From: Hymenobacter caeli
GTDB taxonomy: Bacteria > Bacteroidota > Bacteroidia > Cytophagales > Hymenobacteraceae
Assembly: GCF_013294115.1 (NCBI RefSeq)
Contig: NZ_JABSNP010000009.1
Span: 124,001-188,000 of the forward strand
Reading direction: 5' to 3'
DNA: 64,000 nt
In this document: in pieces, positions 55,803 to 64,000 of the stretch
Layout of the letters: each line of letters opens with the position of its first letter
Numbering within the stretch: the first letter of the stretch is position 1
Program-made: the position numbers and the translations under genes
Notes under the pieces: generated by a model
Database searches by the model: none
The model's input: the letters and a program-made list of their open reading frames with translations, nothing else
What the model was told of the DNA's origin: nothing

Positions 55803-55876
55803 ACGGGCCGCGGTTCCACGCTCTAACTGCCGACTGTGTACCGCTCGGCCAGTCAGAACCTGGAGCCGCGGCCCGT
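55803..55876. terminator. Long-stem terminator between TerB-like and aminotransferase genes
   Basis: ACGGGCCGCGGTTCCA (55803-55818) pairs with TGGAGCCGCGGCCCGT (55861-55876), 15 of 16, around a 42-base loop. It is followed by GCTTTT on the + strand and lies between convergent genes. Confidence 0.6.
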
Positions 55877-55902
55877 GCTTTTAATGTGGAAGGAGGACAA
55901 AA

Positions 55903-57096
55903 TTAACCTGCTACAAACTCAATGGCCCGCAGCAGGCCCGCGCAAGCCGCGTCAATCTCGGCGTCGGTAATGACCAGGGGCGGGGCCAGGCGTAGCGAGT
56001 TGTCGCAGAACAAGAACCAGTCGGTGAGGATGTTTTCGTGTTCCAGGGCCCTGTCGATGATGGGTTTGAGGACCTCGAAGGAGTCGAATTCCACCGCCAT
56101 GAGCAGGCCGCTGCCGCGCACCGCCCGGATGGCCGGGTGGTGCAGCTGCGCCCGGAACCGGGCCGCTTTTTCGGCCACGCCGGCGGCCAGGTTTTCGTCC
56201 TGCATGACGTGCAGCGTGGCCAGGGCCGCCGCGCAGCTCACCGGGTGGCCGCCGAAGGTGGTGCAGTGCCCCAGGATGGGGTTGGTTTTGAAGCCGCTCA
56301 TGATTTCGGTGCTGGAAATGAAGGCCCCGATGGGCATGCCGCCGCCCATGCCCTTGGCGCAGACCAGGATGTCGGGCTCGATGCCGTACTGCTCGAAGGC
56401 CCACATGGTGCCCGTGCGCCCGTAGCCGCACTGAATTTCGTCGAGGATGAGCAGGGCCCCCACCTCGCGGCAGCGGCGGCGCAGGGCCGGCAGGTAGTAG
56501 GGCGTGGGCAGGCGCACGCCGGCCTCGCCCTGCACCGTTTCGATGACGACGGCCGCCGTGCGCTCGGTAATCAGGGCCAAGTCGGCGAAATCGTTGTGGC
56601 GGATGTGGCGCACGTCGGGCAGCAGCGGGCGGTAGCTGTTCTTGAAGCTTTCGGAGCCGGTGATGGACAGCGCCCCGTGGGTGGAGCCGTGGTAGGCGTT
56701 CAGGCACGATACCAGCTCGGTGCGGCCGGTGTGGCGCTTGGCTAGCTTCAGGGCCCCCTCGATGGCCTCGGTGCCGGAGTTGGTGAAGTACACCGAATCG
56801 AGGTGCGCGGGCAGGGTGCGGTGCAGGGCCTCGGCCAGCTGGGCGGGCACGGCCTGCACCAGCTCGCCGTACACCATCAGGTGCAGGTACTTGTCGAGCT
56901 GGGCGTGGATGGCGGCCAGCACCCGCGGGTGGCGGTGGCCCACGTTGCTCACGCCGATGCCCGAAATCAGGTCGAGAATCGGGCGGCCCTCGGGCGTGTA
57001 CATGTATACGCCCTCGGCCCGCTCAATCTCCAGTAGCAGCGGAAAATCGGACGTTTGGGCCTGGTGTTTAAGAAAAAGCTGGCGGTAACTGACCAC
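55903..57096 (-). CDS. Class III pyridoxal-phosphate aminotransferase
   Basis: A 397-residue aminotransferase of the acetylornithine/4-aminobutyrate group. Visible: DLISGIGVSNVGHRHPRV, YFTNSGTEAIEGALKLAK, AYHGSTHGALS, the PLP Lys site in LVCAKGMGGGMPIGA (preceded by LILDEIQCGYGRTG) and TTFGGHPVSCAAAL. The start is GTG at 57096 (MVSYRQLFLKHQ), since no ATG is well placed. Which amine it uses cannot be told from sequence, and no arginine or lysine pathway genes are near. Confidence 0.9.
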   Translation of the reverse strand: MVSYRQLFLKHQAQTSDFPLLLEIERAEGVYMYTPEGRPILDLISGIGVSNVGHRHPRVLAAIHAQLDKYLHLMVYGELVQAVPAQLAEALHRTLPAHLDSVYFTNSGTEAIEGALKLAKRHTGRTELVSCLNAYHGSTHGALSITGSESFKNSYRPLLPDVRHIRHNDFADLALITERTAAVVIETVQGEAGVRLPTPYYLPALRRRCREVGALLILDEIQCGYGRTGTMWAFEQYGIEPDILVCAKGMGGGMPIGAFISSTEIMSGFKTNPILGHCTTFGGHPVSCAAALATLHVMQDENLAAGVAEKAARFRAQLHHPAIRAVRGSGLLMAVEFDSFEVLKPIIDRALEHENILTDWFLFCDNSLRLAPPLVITDAEIDAACAGLLRAIEFVAG

Positions 57097-57236
57097 AGAT
57101 TTAACGGATTTTTAACGGGTATAACGGACTTTTTGGGGTTCCGCATCCGGTGGATAGCTGGTTGATGCCGCGTCTTCGCGGCGGCGAAACATTGCAACCG
57201 CTGCCGGCCCGTTTAGATTCTGCCGTGGCCGCTCCG

Positions 57237-57274
57237 CAAAAAATAAAGGGGCCGCTGCGGGGCGCAGCGGCCCC
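57237..57274 (-). terminator. Intrinsic terminator of the sigma/Spy-like operon
   Basis: On the minus strand GGGGCCGCTGC pairs with GCAGCGGCCCC (57274-57264 with 57258-57248) and runs into TTTATTTTTT. It lies 31 bases past the stop of the Spy-like gene. Confidence 0.88.
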
Positions 57275-57304
57275 GGCAAGCGGGGGGAGGCAAGAACGAT
57301 AAAT

Positions 57305-57826
57305 CTACTCAGTGCCCACGGGTGCGGGGCCCGGGTTCCCGGCCACGCGCCGGATAACCTCTTTTGTGAAGTCCCGTTCGGCGGCTAGCAATTGGGCCAC
57401 TTGCCGCAACGAAAGCACCCGCTGAAACTTGTCGAAGTAGTCCTTTTCCAGGTTCAGCTCCTGCTGCCGGGTGGCGTAGGTTTGGGTGAGGTTGTCGCGG
57501 ATTTGCTGGTCAGTAAGGGTCTCAATTTGCTCGCGCTTCAATAGCCGGCCGGTGCGGTTCAGCTCGCGGCGGCGCATAATAAACTCATTGTACAGGGGCC
57601 AGAAGCGCTGGGCTTGGTCCTGGGTGAGGGAAAGGCGGGTGGTGAAAAAAGCAATGCGGGCGTTGTCGAGCTGGGTGAGGCGCTCGGCCTGGGCCGCCCG
57701 CATGGGGCGGCGCGGGCCCGGACCAAATACCTGTGCCTGGGTGCCGGCAGCGACCAGCACCAGGGCCGCGGCCAGGGCCAGCCGGCGCGTAGCGCGGACG
57801 GAGAAAGGAAAAACAAACATGGTCAT
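57305..57826 (-). CDS. Spy/CpxP-like periplasmic protein
   Basis: A 173-residue protein with signal peptide (ending about AAGTQAQ, residue 30) and a long helical mature part (NARIAFFTTRLSLTQDQAQRFWPLYNEFI, broken here as one pattern) with the LTxxQ signature of Spy/CpxP-type chaperones and metal-stress sensors. ATG at 57826 is used; a second in-frame ATG two codons later is equally possible. Third gene of an ECF sigma operon, a pattern common in Bacteroidota. Confidence 0.82.
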   Translation of the reverse strand: MTMFVFPFSVRATRRLALAAALVLVAAGTQAQVFGPGPRRPMRAAQAERLTQLDNARIAFFTTRLSLTQDQAQRFWPLYNEFIMRRRELNRTGRLLKREQIETLTDQQIRDNLTQTYATRQQELNLEKDYFDKFQRVLSLRQVAQLLAAERDFTKEVIRRVAGNPGPAPVGTE

Positions 57827-57840
57827 CGGGTAAGCAAGAA

Positions 57841-58311
57841 CTATAAATACTGCGCGTCTTCCGTGGCCTGGGAATCCAGGGCCTCGTTCAACTCGTCTTG
57901 CGAGGGTTGGAGAAAAGTTGCGGCCATGCCGGGCCGGGCGGCCACCATCTGGGCCAGGTCGTTGGCGTCGAGGCGGGCGCTGGGCCGCAGCAAGTAGGCC
58001 ACCAGCTCGGTCTGAGGCACGGCGTCGAGGGCAGCCGCGGCCGCGCTGGCACTCACCGCGGGGGCCGCCGGGCTGCCCAGGCCAAGCCAGAACGAAGCCA
58101 CAAAAGTCCCCAGCACGGCCACCGAGGCTAGGCTGGTGCGCAGGGCCCCGGGCAGCAGGGCCCACCAAGCCGCGCCGCCCGCCAGGGCGCGGGGCACGGG
58201 CCGGCGGGCCATCACGCGGGCGGGGAGTTGATCAAAATAAGCAACTGGCGGCTCGCTGAGCGGCGGGTGAGGCCGCCGGGGGTGCGCGTCCAGCTTAAAG
58301 GCAGTTTTCAT
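57841..58311 (-). CDS. Membrane protein, probable anti-sigma-like partner
   Basis: I do not recognise a named family. ATG at 58311 (MKTAFKLDAHPRRPHPP) gives 156 residues with one membrane helix (about 62-82, TSLASVAVLGTFVASFWLGL), a short cytoplasmic N-part with the PVAYFDQLPARV block usual in proteins encoded just after Bacteroidota ECF sigma genes, and a helical periplasmic C-part (ELVAYLLRPSARLDANDLAQM). Its position directly after the sigma gene suggests an anti-sigma role. The Spy-like gene follows after 14 bases. Confidence 0.7.
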   Translation of the reverse strand: MKTAFKLDAHPRRPHPPLSEPPVAYFDQLPARVMARRPVPRALAGGAAWWALLPGALRTSLASVAVLGTFVASFWLGLGSPAAPAVSASAAAAALDAVPQTELVAYLLRPSARLDANDLAQMVAARPGMAATFLQPSQDELNEALDSQATEDAQYL

Positions 58312-58363
58312 GGCGGTTGGATGAATAGGACGCGGCAACGTTTAACCCGGTCCCGAAAAAATC

Positions 58364-58909
58364 TTACTCGCTGGCGCGGGTCACGTAGTCTTCTACTTTT
58401 TTCACGGCGTGGTGGTAGCTGGCCTTCAGGGCCCCCACGCTGGTGCCGGTTACCTCGGCCATCTGCTCGTAGGGCATCTCGTCGTAGTAGCGCAGGTTGA
58501 ACACCAGGCGCTGCTTGTCAGGTAGTTGCAGGATGGCTTTTTGGAGTTTCAACTCAATCTCGTCGCCGGCCAGGGCCGGGTCAGCTTCCATTTTGGCGGC
58601 CAGTTCGGCCCCCACGTCGGTGAGCGGCAGCAGGAACTTGCGGCGCTTGCTGCCCAAAAAATTCAGGCACTCGTTGGTGGCGATGCGGTAAATCCAGGTG
58701 AAAAGCTGGGCGTCCTGGCGGAAGTTTTCGAGGTGCTTCCACACCTTAATGAACACGTCCTGGGTGAGGTCGTCGGCGTCGGCGTGGTCCACCACCATCT
58801 TGCGCACGTGCCAGTACACCTTCCGCTGGTACTTGCGCACCAGTTGATTAAACGCCAAATTGCGACTGGCAGGGTCTTGGAACTTGAGGAGGATTTCGTG
58901 GTCTTCCAA
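58364..58909 (-). CDS. ECF-type RNA polymerase sigma factor
   Basis: A 181-residue sigma-70 of the extracytoplasmic type: region 2 (about 20-90, DADDLTQDVFIKVWKHLENF and FTWIYRIATNECLNFLGS) and region 4 (about 125-178, LPDKQRLVFNLRYYDEMPYEQMAEV and VGALKASYHHAVKK). It heads a three-gene run with a membrane protein and a Spy-like protein, ended by a strong terminator, so it probably responds to envelope or metal stress. Confidence 0.94.
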   Translation of the reverse strand: MEDHEILLKFQDPASRNLAFNQLVRKYQRKVYWHVRKMVVDHADADDLTQDVFIKVWKHLENFRQDAQLFTWIYRIATNECLNFLGSKRRKFLLPLTDVGAELAAKMEADPALAGDEIELKLQKAILQLPDKQRLVFNLRYYDEMPYEQMAEVTGTSVGALKASYHHAVKKVEDYVTRASE

Positions 58910-59075
58910 ACGCGGGGCGGGGGCGGGAGTGCGGGTTGGATGCCGGAAGGTACTTTTGGTTTAATACAGCGCTGTCTCAACCGGTGCTGATTCAATAGTG
59001 AGTGCTTGTTCGGCTGATAATAGTCAGGGGCTATCTATGGGCCTGACCTTGCGTAGGTAGGCTCACCACGAAAGG

Positions 59076-59684
59076 CTACCCGCTTGGTTTCGCCTGCCGG
59101 TATTTGCGCAGGTCTTCGGCCGCTGCTTTGTCGTACGGATGGTGCAGGCTGAAAATTAGTTTCTCCACCAGTACCGGGTCGTCGCGGTGAAACTGGCGCA
59201 CCAAAGTTTCGGAGTCTGTGGCCCAGGTAGCCAGGCCTAGCACCAGGACGAGGGCGTGTTTTTTGGCAAGATTATCAGTCGGGGCCAGCAGCCCCGCCGC
59301 AATTGCCAGCGTGACGGTGCCAGTTAACAAAAGTGGCCGGGAGCCAGGAAAAAACAGTAGCTTGTAAAGAATGCCTACTAGTACGACGGCGGCGGAAATA
59401 TTCAGCAGCTTGAGCAGTATAGACTTGAGCATCAAAAAAGGCCCGGAAGTTTCCGGTGGCAACGCAGTCTGTGCGCCAGAAAATTCTTCTGCGACTGCGT
59501 TAGCGGGTGGGGAAGGCTTAAATGCTTCCAGGAAATAGCTGGTTGCCAACGCTAGCATTCCTGCCAAAAATACTCGGCTGCCAGCCGGCCGCAAAGCCCA
59601 CATCAAGCCAAAGCCTACGCAAACCAGCACCCAGTCGATAACCTCAATATAAGGTAGTAATTTATATAAAAGACCTTTCTTCAT
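59076..59684 (-). CDS. Multi-pass membrane protein of unknown function
   Basis: I do not recognise the family. 202 residues with about five hydrophobic helices (near 16-32, 38-54, 93-112, 118-133 and 142-156) and a charged C-terminal tail (FHRDDPVLVEKLIFSL to LRKYRQAKPSG). Four bases separate it from the VWA gene upstream on the same strand, so co-transcription is likely. It is less GC-rich than its neighbours. Confidence 0.75.
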   Translation of the reverse strand: MKKGLLYKLLPYIEVIDWVLVCVGFGLMWALRPAGSRVFLAGMLALATSYFLEAFKPSPPANAVAEEFSGAQTALPPETSGPFLMLKSILLKLLNISAAVVLVGILYKLLFFPGSRPLLLTGTVTLAIAAGLLAPTDNLAKKHALVLVLGLATWATDSETLVRQFHRDDPVLVEKLIFSLHHPYDKAAAEDLRKYRQAKPSG

Positions 59685-59687
59685 AAC

Positions 59688-61115
59688 CTACCGTCCAAAT
59701 ATCCCCACTGACGTCGTTTGCCCGCTGCGAATCGTGAAGTTGCGCACGTCGGTGAACTTGCTGCCGAGGGCTGTTTTGGTGCGGAACACGAGGCGGTAGG
59801 CCCCCGGCTGCATGGGTAAGTTGAGCTTGCTGCTGCCGCCGTCGGGCAGGTTGTACACCCAGGTTTGCGACTCGTCGTTGTTGAGCTGGTAAATGCTGCC
59901 GTAGCCTTTCAAATCGGTGGTGATGTTGAGCGTGCCGGGGGCCGGGTAGGTGACGGCCACCTCCTGGCCCTGGCGGACACTGACGCGGCGCGTGAGGCGC
60001 GGCAGCGTCAGCACTTCCACGTCGTAGGGGCCGGCCAGCAGTTTTTGGCGGGTGCCGAAGGGCAGGGCCACGGCGGTGGCGGGGGCCCCGGCGGCCCGCA
60101 CCACGGCCTGTACCGCGCCGTAGGGGTTGGGCGTGAGCGCCGGGGGTTGCAGGAACAGCGTACCCTGGGGCGTTTTGAAGGTCAGCACGTTGGCCTTGCC
60201 AGCGCGGATGGGTACGTTGGCCTGGCGCACGGCCGGCACGGTGTTAATCACCAGGTCGTAGCTCTGAAGCGCGTCGATGGCCAGCACGTCGGCGCGGCCC
60301 TGGGCGTCGCGGTAGTGCACGTAGTTGTACTCGGGTTGGCCGGTCACGTTGTTGACGAACGTGAGGTTGACGTTGCTTTCCACCGGGCGGCCGTCGGCGT
60401 CGGTCAGGTTCACGGCCACGGTGGTTTTGGCCAGCGTTTGGGCAACGACGTCGTTCATCACCGTGCGGAAGGTTTTCACCTCGGCGGCGTTGTAGTACTG
60501 GCCCAGGCATTCGAGCTGCTTACCAAAATCCTGCTGGGCCCCGATACCAATTACGAACGGCTTCAAAAACACGCGCTTGCGCTGCAAGTCGAGCGAAGCC
60601 GCGCAGGGGTCGGCATTACACGATTCGAGGCCGTCGGTGATGAGCAGCAGCACGTTGCGGGCCGTTTTATCAGCCGGAAAGTCGCCTGCCGACTGCCGCA
60701 GCGCGTACGTGATGGGCGTGTTGCCCTGGGCCTTGAGCGTGGTGAGCTTGGCCTTGATGGCCTGGGCGTTGCGCGGCGCGAAGGGCACTTCGAGGCGCGA
60801 ATCCTCGCAGTTTTTGGCGCTGTTCGGAAACTGGTGGCCGTACACGCGCAGGCCCAGCTCCAGGTTGGGGTAGGCGTTGAGTGAGTCGGCCATCTTGCCC
60901 AGCATGCGCTTGGCTACTTCCCAGCGCGGCTGGCCCTCCCAGGGGGCCATCATCGAGCCCGAGGCGTCGAGCAGGAAAAGGATGCGGGTAACTTGGGGCT
61001 TCTCGGGTGGGGCGTTTTGCGCCCGCGCCCCGGAACCGAGCAGCAGCAAGCCCAGCCCCAGGGCCCCCCCAGTACCGGCTTTTCGGACAAAAGAAAAGAG
61101 GCCACCAAGTACCAT
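59688..61115 (-). CDS. Secreted VWA-domain protein
   Basis: A 475-residue protein with signal peptide (ending GSGARAQ, about residue 33), a von Willebrand A domain (about 42-235) whose MIDAS is LFLLDASGSMM (D-x-S-x-S) with TPITYALRQSAGDFP, and three later beta-rich segments. DSRLEVPF and SCNADPCA hold Cys pairs that may form disulfides. Such proteins bind partners through a metal at the MIDAS. The membrane protein gene follows directly. Confidence 0.87.
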   Translation of the reverse strand: MVLGGLFSFVRKAGTGGALGLGLLLLGSGARAQNAPPEKPQVTRILFLLDASGSMMAPWEGQPRWEVAKRMLGKMADSLNAYPNLELGLRVYGHQFPNSAKNCEDSRLEVPFAPRNAQAIKAKLTTLKAQGNTPITYALRQSAGDFPADKTARNVLLLITDGLESCNADPCAASLDLQRKRVFLKPFVIGIGAQQDFGKQLECLGQYYNAAEVKTFRTVMNDVVAQTLAKTTVAVNLTDADGRPVESNVNLTFVNNVTGQPEYNYVHYRDAQGRADVLAIDALQSYDLVINTVPAVRQANVPIRAGKANVLTFKTPQGTLFLQPPALTPNPYGAVQAVVRAAGAPATAVALPFGTRQKLLAGPYDVEVLTLPRLTRRVSVRQGQEVAVTYPAPGTLNITTDLKGYGSIYQLNNDESQTWVYNLPDGGSSKLNLPMQPGAYRLVFRTKTALGSKFTDVRNFTIRSGQTTSVGIFGR

Positions 61116-61173
61116 CGTCGGATGAGCTATTTGCCGGCGGCGAATGTACGCGTGACGCGCCGTAGCACGAATA

Positions 61174-61268
61174 GTAGCGCGAACTTTGTAGTTCGCGTCG
61201 CTGCCCGGCCGCTCAACGATTAATCGGCGGGACGAAGCGAGCGACGCGAACTACAAAGTTCGCGCTAC
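61174..61268. repeat. Palindromic repeat element, family 1, copy 2
   Basis: A perfect 29-bp inverted repeat (61174-61202 with 61240-61268) around a 37-base centre that is almost the same as that of the copy at 9153-9251. It lies between the VWA and peroxiredoxin genes. The strong match over 52 kb suggests recent spread or ongoing conversion. Confidence 0.88.
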
Positions 61269-61286
61269 CACTTGCGCTGGCCGGTT

Positions 61287-61736
<450 letters not shown>

Positions 61737-61739
61737 GGG

Positions 61740-61968
61740 AGGAGGGGTTGAATGGGTGAATGGGTGAATGAGCGGATGAAAGTGGATGAGTGAATGGGCG
61801 GATGAAAGTGAATGGGCGGGCCCCAGGCCGTTATGCCGAGCGCAGCCGAGGCATCTCGCGTACTGAGTAAACCAACCGATTGAGATTAGTGGAGCACACG
61901 AGATGCCTCGGCTGCGCTCGGCATGGCGGCCTCATTCACTCATTCGCCCATTCCTCCATTCAACCATT
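61740..61968. repeat. Word repeats flanking palindromic element, family 4
   Basis: GAATGGGTGAATGGGTGAAT and related words at 61750-61817 are inverted at 61932-61968 (CATTCACTCATTCGCCCATT). Between them lies a perfect 25-bp inverted repeat: TGCCGAGCGCAGCCGAGGCA... at 61834-61858 with 61899-61923. Similar GATGCCTCGGCTGCGCTCGG-type palindromes are common in this group of bacteria. It separates the peroxiredoxin and M23 genes. Confidence 0.85.
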
Positions 61969-63984
61969 TCACAGTTGCAAGGGAATGACCCGCTCGTTGC
62001 CGGCCTGGTCGGTGAGGCGCAGCTCGGCGGGGCCGCGCAGGCGGGGGCCCAGCGTATCGGTGGGCACGGTGAAGAGGGTGGCGTTCTTGTACTCGTAGCG
62101 CAGCAACCTGAACTGCCCGCCCACCAGCAGCTTGTAGCTGGCCAGGCCCGACATATCGTCGCCGACGCGGAACAGCACTTGGCCGCCGGGGCGGCCCACC
62201 AGGCTGCCGGTGGGGGCCTTTTCGTCGGTGAGGATGCGGTAGGAAGCGAACTGCTTCACCACGGCCGAAATCTGGCCTTGTTCGTCCCAGAGCCCGCCCA
62301 CGTAGGCCCGCCCGCTGCCGGGCGCAACCGCGTAAATGGCCGAGCGGCGCAGGTCGGCCGGCGGGGCGGCGGGCTTGAGGGTGAGGCGCACCGGGTAGTA
62401 GAGCGGCGCGAGGGGCGAGCCCACCGTCCAGAAGCCGCTGCCGGGGGCCTCGGGCCGGAAGCCGGTGCTCAGGTAGAGGTTGGCGAACAGCGACTGGGAC
62501 CCGAACGCCAGGCCGACGTGGGCCGTGGCGTAGCTGGTTTCCCGGCCGGCTGGAATCATTACCTGGCGGTCAAATTTCTTCGTCACGGGCCCGAAGCGCA
62601 GCGAGTCGGGCAGGCCGGCCCGCAGGTCGTAGAGGTACACGTTTTCGCTGCCCACCGTGTAGCTGGGGCGCACTTCCAGCTGGCGGTTGCCCTTGTACAG
62701 CAGCAGGTTGCCGCCCACGGCGGCCGTGTCGGGGTCGGCGGCCACGGCCTTCAGCAGGTTGCGGTCAATCTCGTAGCGCAGGGCCGGGCGCTTCACCCGC
62801 GCCGAGCGGGTTTTGAAGTAGGCCGGGGCCTCGCCGCGCAGCACGAAGCGCAGGGCCGTCTGGTTGTTGTAGGAGTCGGCCAGCACCACGTCCACCGTGT
62901 ACACCCGGCCGGCCTCCACGGTCAGGCGGCCCCGGCCGGGGCCCGGGGCGGTGTACATGGCCAGGTCGTTGCCCTCGTCCACCCACAGCTTTTGCAGGGT
63001 GCGGCCCAGGGTGTGCTGGTACTGGAAATCGACGAAGTTGGCCACCTGCCGGGTGCCCGTGGGGAAGGGCACGGCGTCGATGCGGTGCTCGTAGTAGGGC
63101 ACGCCGTTCACCTTCACCGCCACCCGCTGGATGCCGTTCTTGTTCCACGTCCCGTCGAAGCGGTCGAAGCCCTGCACCAGCAGGCCCACGGTGCCGAAGC
63201 AGCCGATGGTGTCGGGCCAGGCCGTGGCCACGCCGGGCCCCGGCAGCACCCGGGGCACGAACAGCTTCTTGTCGAACCGCTTATCCACCCGCGCCTCGAT
63301 GCCCAGCGGCTCCACCGCAAACGCCTGGAGCGTGGGGGCCACGTGGTCCTGGATTTCGGCGAAGCCGCCCCATTGCAGCGGGTTGTACTGGCGGTCCTGG
63401 GCGTCGCGCACTTCCCAGTGCAGGTGGGGGCCCACCGAGCCGCCGGTGTTGCCCGACAGGGCCACCACCTCGCCGCGCCGCACGGGGTACTGGTCTTTCG
63501 GAAAAAACAGCTCCACCTCGTAGGCCTGCTGCGCGTACTGCTGGCGCAGCAGCTCAGCGGCCACGGGGCCCCGGAACGCGTTGAGGTGGCCGTACACCGT
63601 CGTCAGCCCGTTGGGGTGGGTGAGGTACAGCACGTTGCCGTAGCCGAACGACGACTGCTTGAGCCGCGACACGTAGCCGTCGGCCGCCGCGTACACGGGC
63701 CGGTTCACCCCGCCGGCGGTCTTGATGTCGAGGCCGCCGTGGAAGTGGTTGGGCCGCAGCTCGCCCATGCTGCCCGCCAGAAAGCTCGGCGTGCCCGGCG
63801 CGATGGGGAACAGAAAGTAGCCCGGGGCCACCACGGGCCGGGCCCCCGCCGGCCCTGGCCGCGCCGCCCGGCGCTCCTCGGCCGTGTCGGCCTCCTGGCC
63901 CCCGGCGGGGCTGGGCCGCAGCCCCAGCGCCAGGCCCCACACCAACGCCCAACCCCAAGCTTTCCACTGCCGGAAAGCCGCCAA
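61969..63984 (-). CDS. M23-family metallopeptidase
   Basis: A 671-residue secreted protein with a signal peptide (about 1-30), a LytM/M23 domain at about 45-200 with the zinc motifs NHFHGGLD and GPHLHWEV, and a long beta-rich C-terminal region (200-671) of unknown role, ending GNERVIPLQL. M23 enzymes cut peptidoglycan cross-bridges or act as inactive regulators; here both metal motifs are intact. ATG at 63984 is near the window edge; only 16 bases of upstream sequence are visible. Confidence 0.9.
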   Translation of the reverse strand: MAAFRQWKAWGWALVWGLALGLRPSPAGGQEADTAEERRAARPGPAGARPVVAPGYFLFPIAPGTPSFLAGSMGELRPNHFHGGLDIKTAGGVNRPVYAAADGYVSRLKQSSFGYGNVLYLTHPNGLTTVYGHLNAFRGPVAAELLRQQYAQQAYEVELFFPKDQYPVRRGEVVALSGNTGGSVGPHLHWEVRDAQDRQYNPLQWGGFAEIQDHVAPTLQAFAVEPLGIEARVDKRFDKKLFVPRVLPGPGVATAWPDTIGCFGTVGLLVQGFDRFDGTWNKNGIQRVAVKVNGVPYYEHRIDAVPFPTGTRQVANFVDFQYQHTLGRTLQKLWVDEGNDLAMYTAPGPGRGRLTVEAGRVYTVDVVLADSYNNQTALRFVLRGEAPAYFKTRSARVKRPALRYEIDRNLLKAVAADPDTAAVGGNLLLYKGNRQLEVRPSYTVGSENVYLYDLRAGLPDSLRFGPVTKKFDRQVMIPAGRETSYATAHVGLAFGSQSLFANLYLSTGFRPEAPGSGFWTVGSPLAPLYYPVRLTLKPAAPPADLRRSAIYAVAPGSGRAYVGGLWDEQGQISAVVKQFASYRILTDEKAPTGSLVGRPGGQVLFRVGDDMSGLASYKLLVGGQFRLLRYEYKNATLFTVPTDTLGPRLRGPAELRLTDQAGNERVIPLQL

Positions 63985-64000
63985 CTGATTTTTTAATACC

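Overview
The window is GC-rich DNA with type IX secretion C-terminal sorting domains, several glycoside hydrolases, PorT-like barrels, an RND efflux operon and ECF sigma/anti-sigma-like pairs. This combination, with the TTTG/TAnnTTTG promoter style, points to Bacteroidota and most likely a Hymenobacter-like member of the Cytophagales. That placement is inferred from gene content; no 16S gene is present. High GC creates long antisense open frames over most real genes, and these were left out.

Layout. 1-15400 is a plant-polysaccharide/galactose utilisation block: a truncated carbohydrate-binding protein, a GH26 mannanase-like enzyme with two CBMs and a T9SS tail, three GH43 enzymes, a GH5-like enzyme, a GH2 beta-galactosidase-like enzyme, galK, galT and a LacI-type regulator. 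Operator-like palindromes lie upstream of several of these genes. 15400-23000 holds a PorT-like barrel, a cyclase-family enzyme and a tripartite RND efflux operon. 23000-34000 holds a GH63-like glucosidase, an SDR dehydrogenase, an EamA-type transporter, a PD-(D/E)XK nuclease-like protein, a large T9SS protein, a J-domain protein and a histone-deacetylase-like enzyme.

The most interesting region is 34100-40630. It encodes a Ro60/TROVE protein, then eight tandem, mutually related structured RNAs that I interpret as bacterial Y RNAs, then (inside the array) a PcfJ-like protein, and finally an RtcB RNA ligase, all on the + strand. Every RNA has a two-part helix with a conserved internal loop (TGCCGTAG on the 5' strand, CGCTTGTTG-like on the 3' strand) and a conserved CTTCG just inside. 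Four carry a circularly permuted tRNA-like domain: T-arm, then acceptor stem closed by a short loop, then D-arm. Two are minimal and have no tRNA-like domain. The likely theme is a Ro60 RNP whose partner RNAs carry diversified tRNA mimics, coupled to RtcB RNA repair.

40600-64000 is mostly chromosomal housekeeping and stress genes: MOSC protein, Dps, low-affinity iron permease-like protein, tRNA-Leu(GAG), NFACT protein, MBL-fold hydrolase, a hybrid histidine kinase with a response regulator, a glycosyltransferase-amidase-miaA operon, pfkA, a TerB-like protein, a class III aminotransferase, an ECF sigma/membrane/Spy-like operon, a VWA protein, a Bcp-type peroxiredoxin and an M23 peptidase. Spacers throughout hold short palindromic repeat elements of several families and inverted repeats built from low-complexity words.
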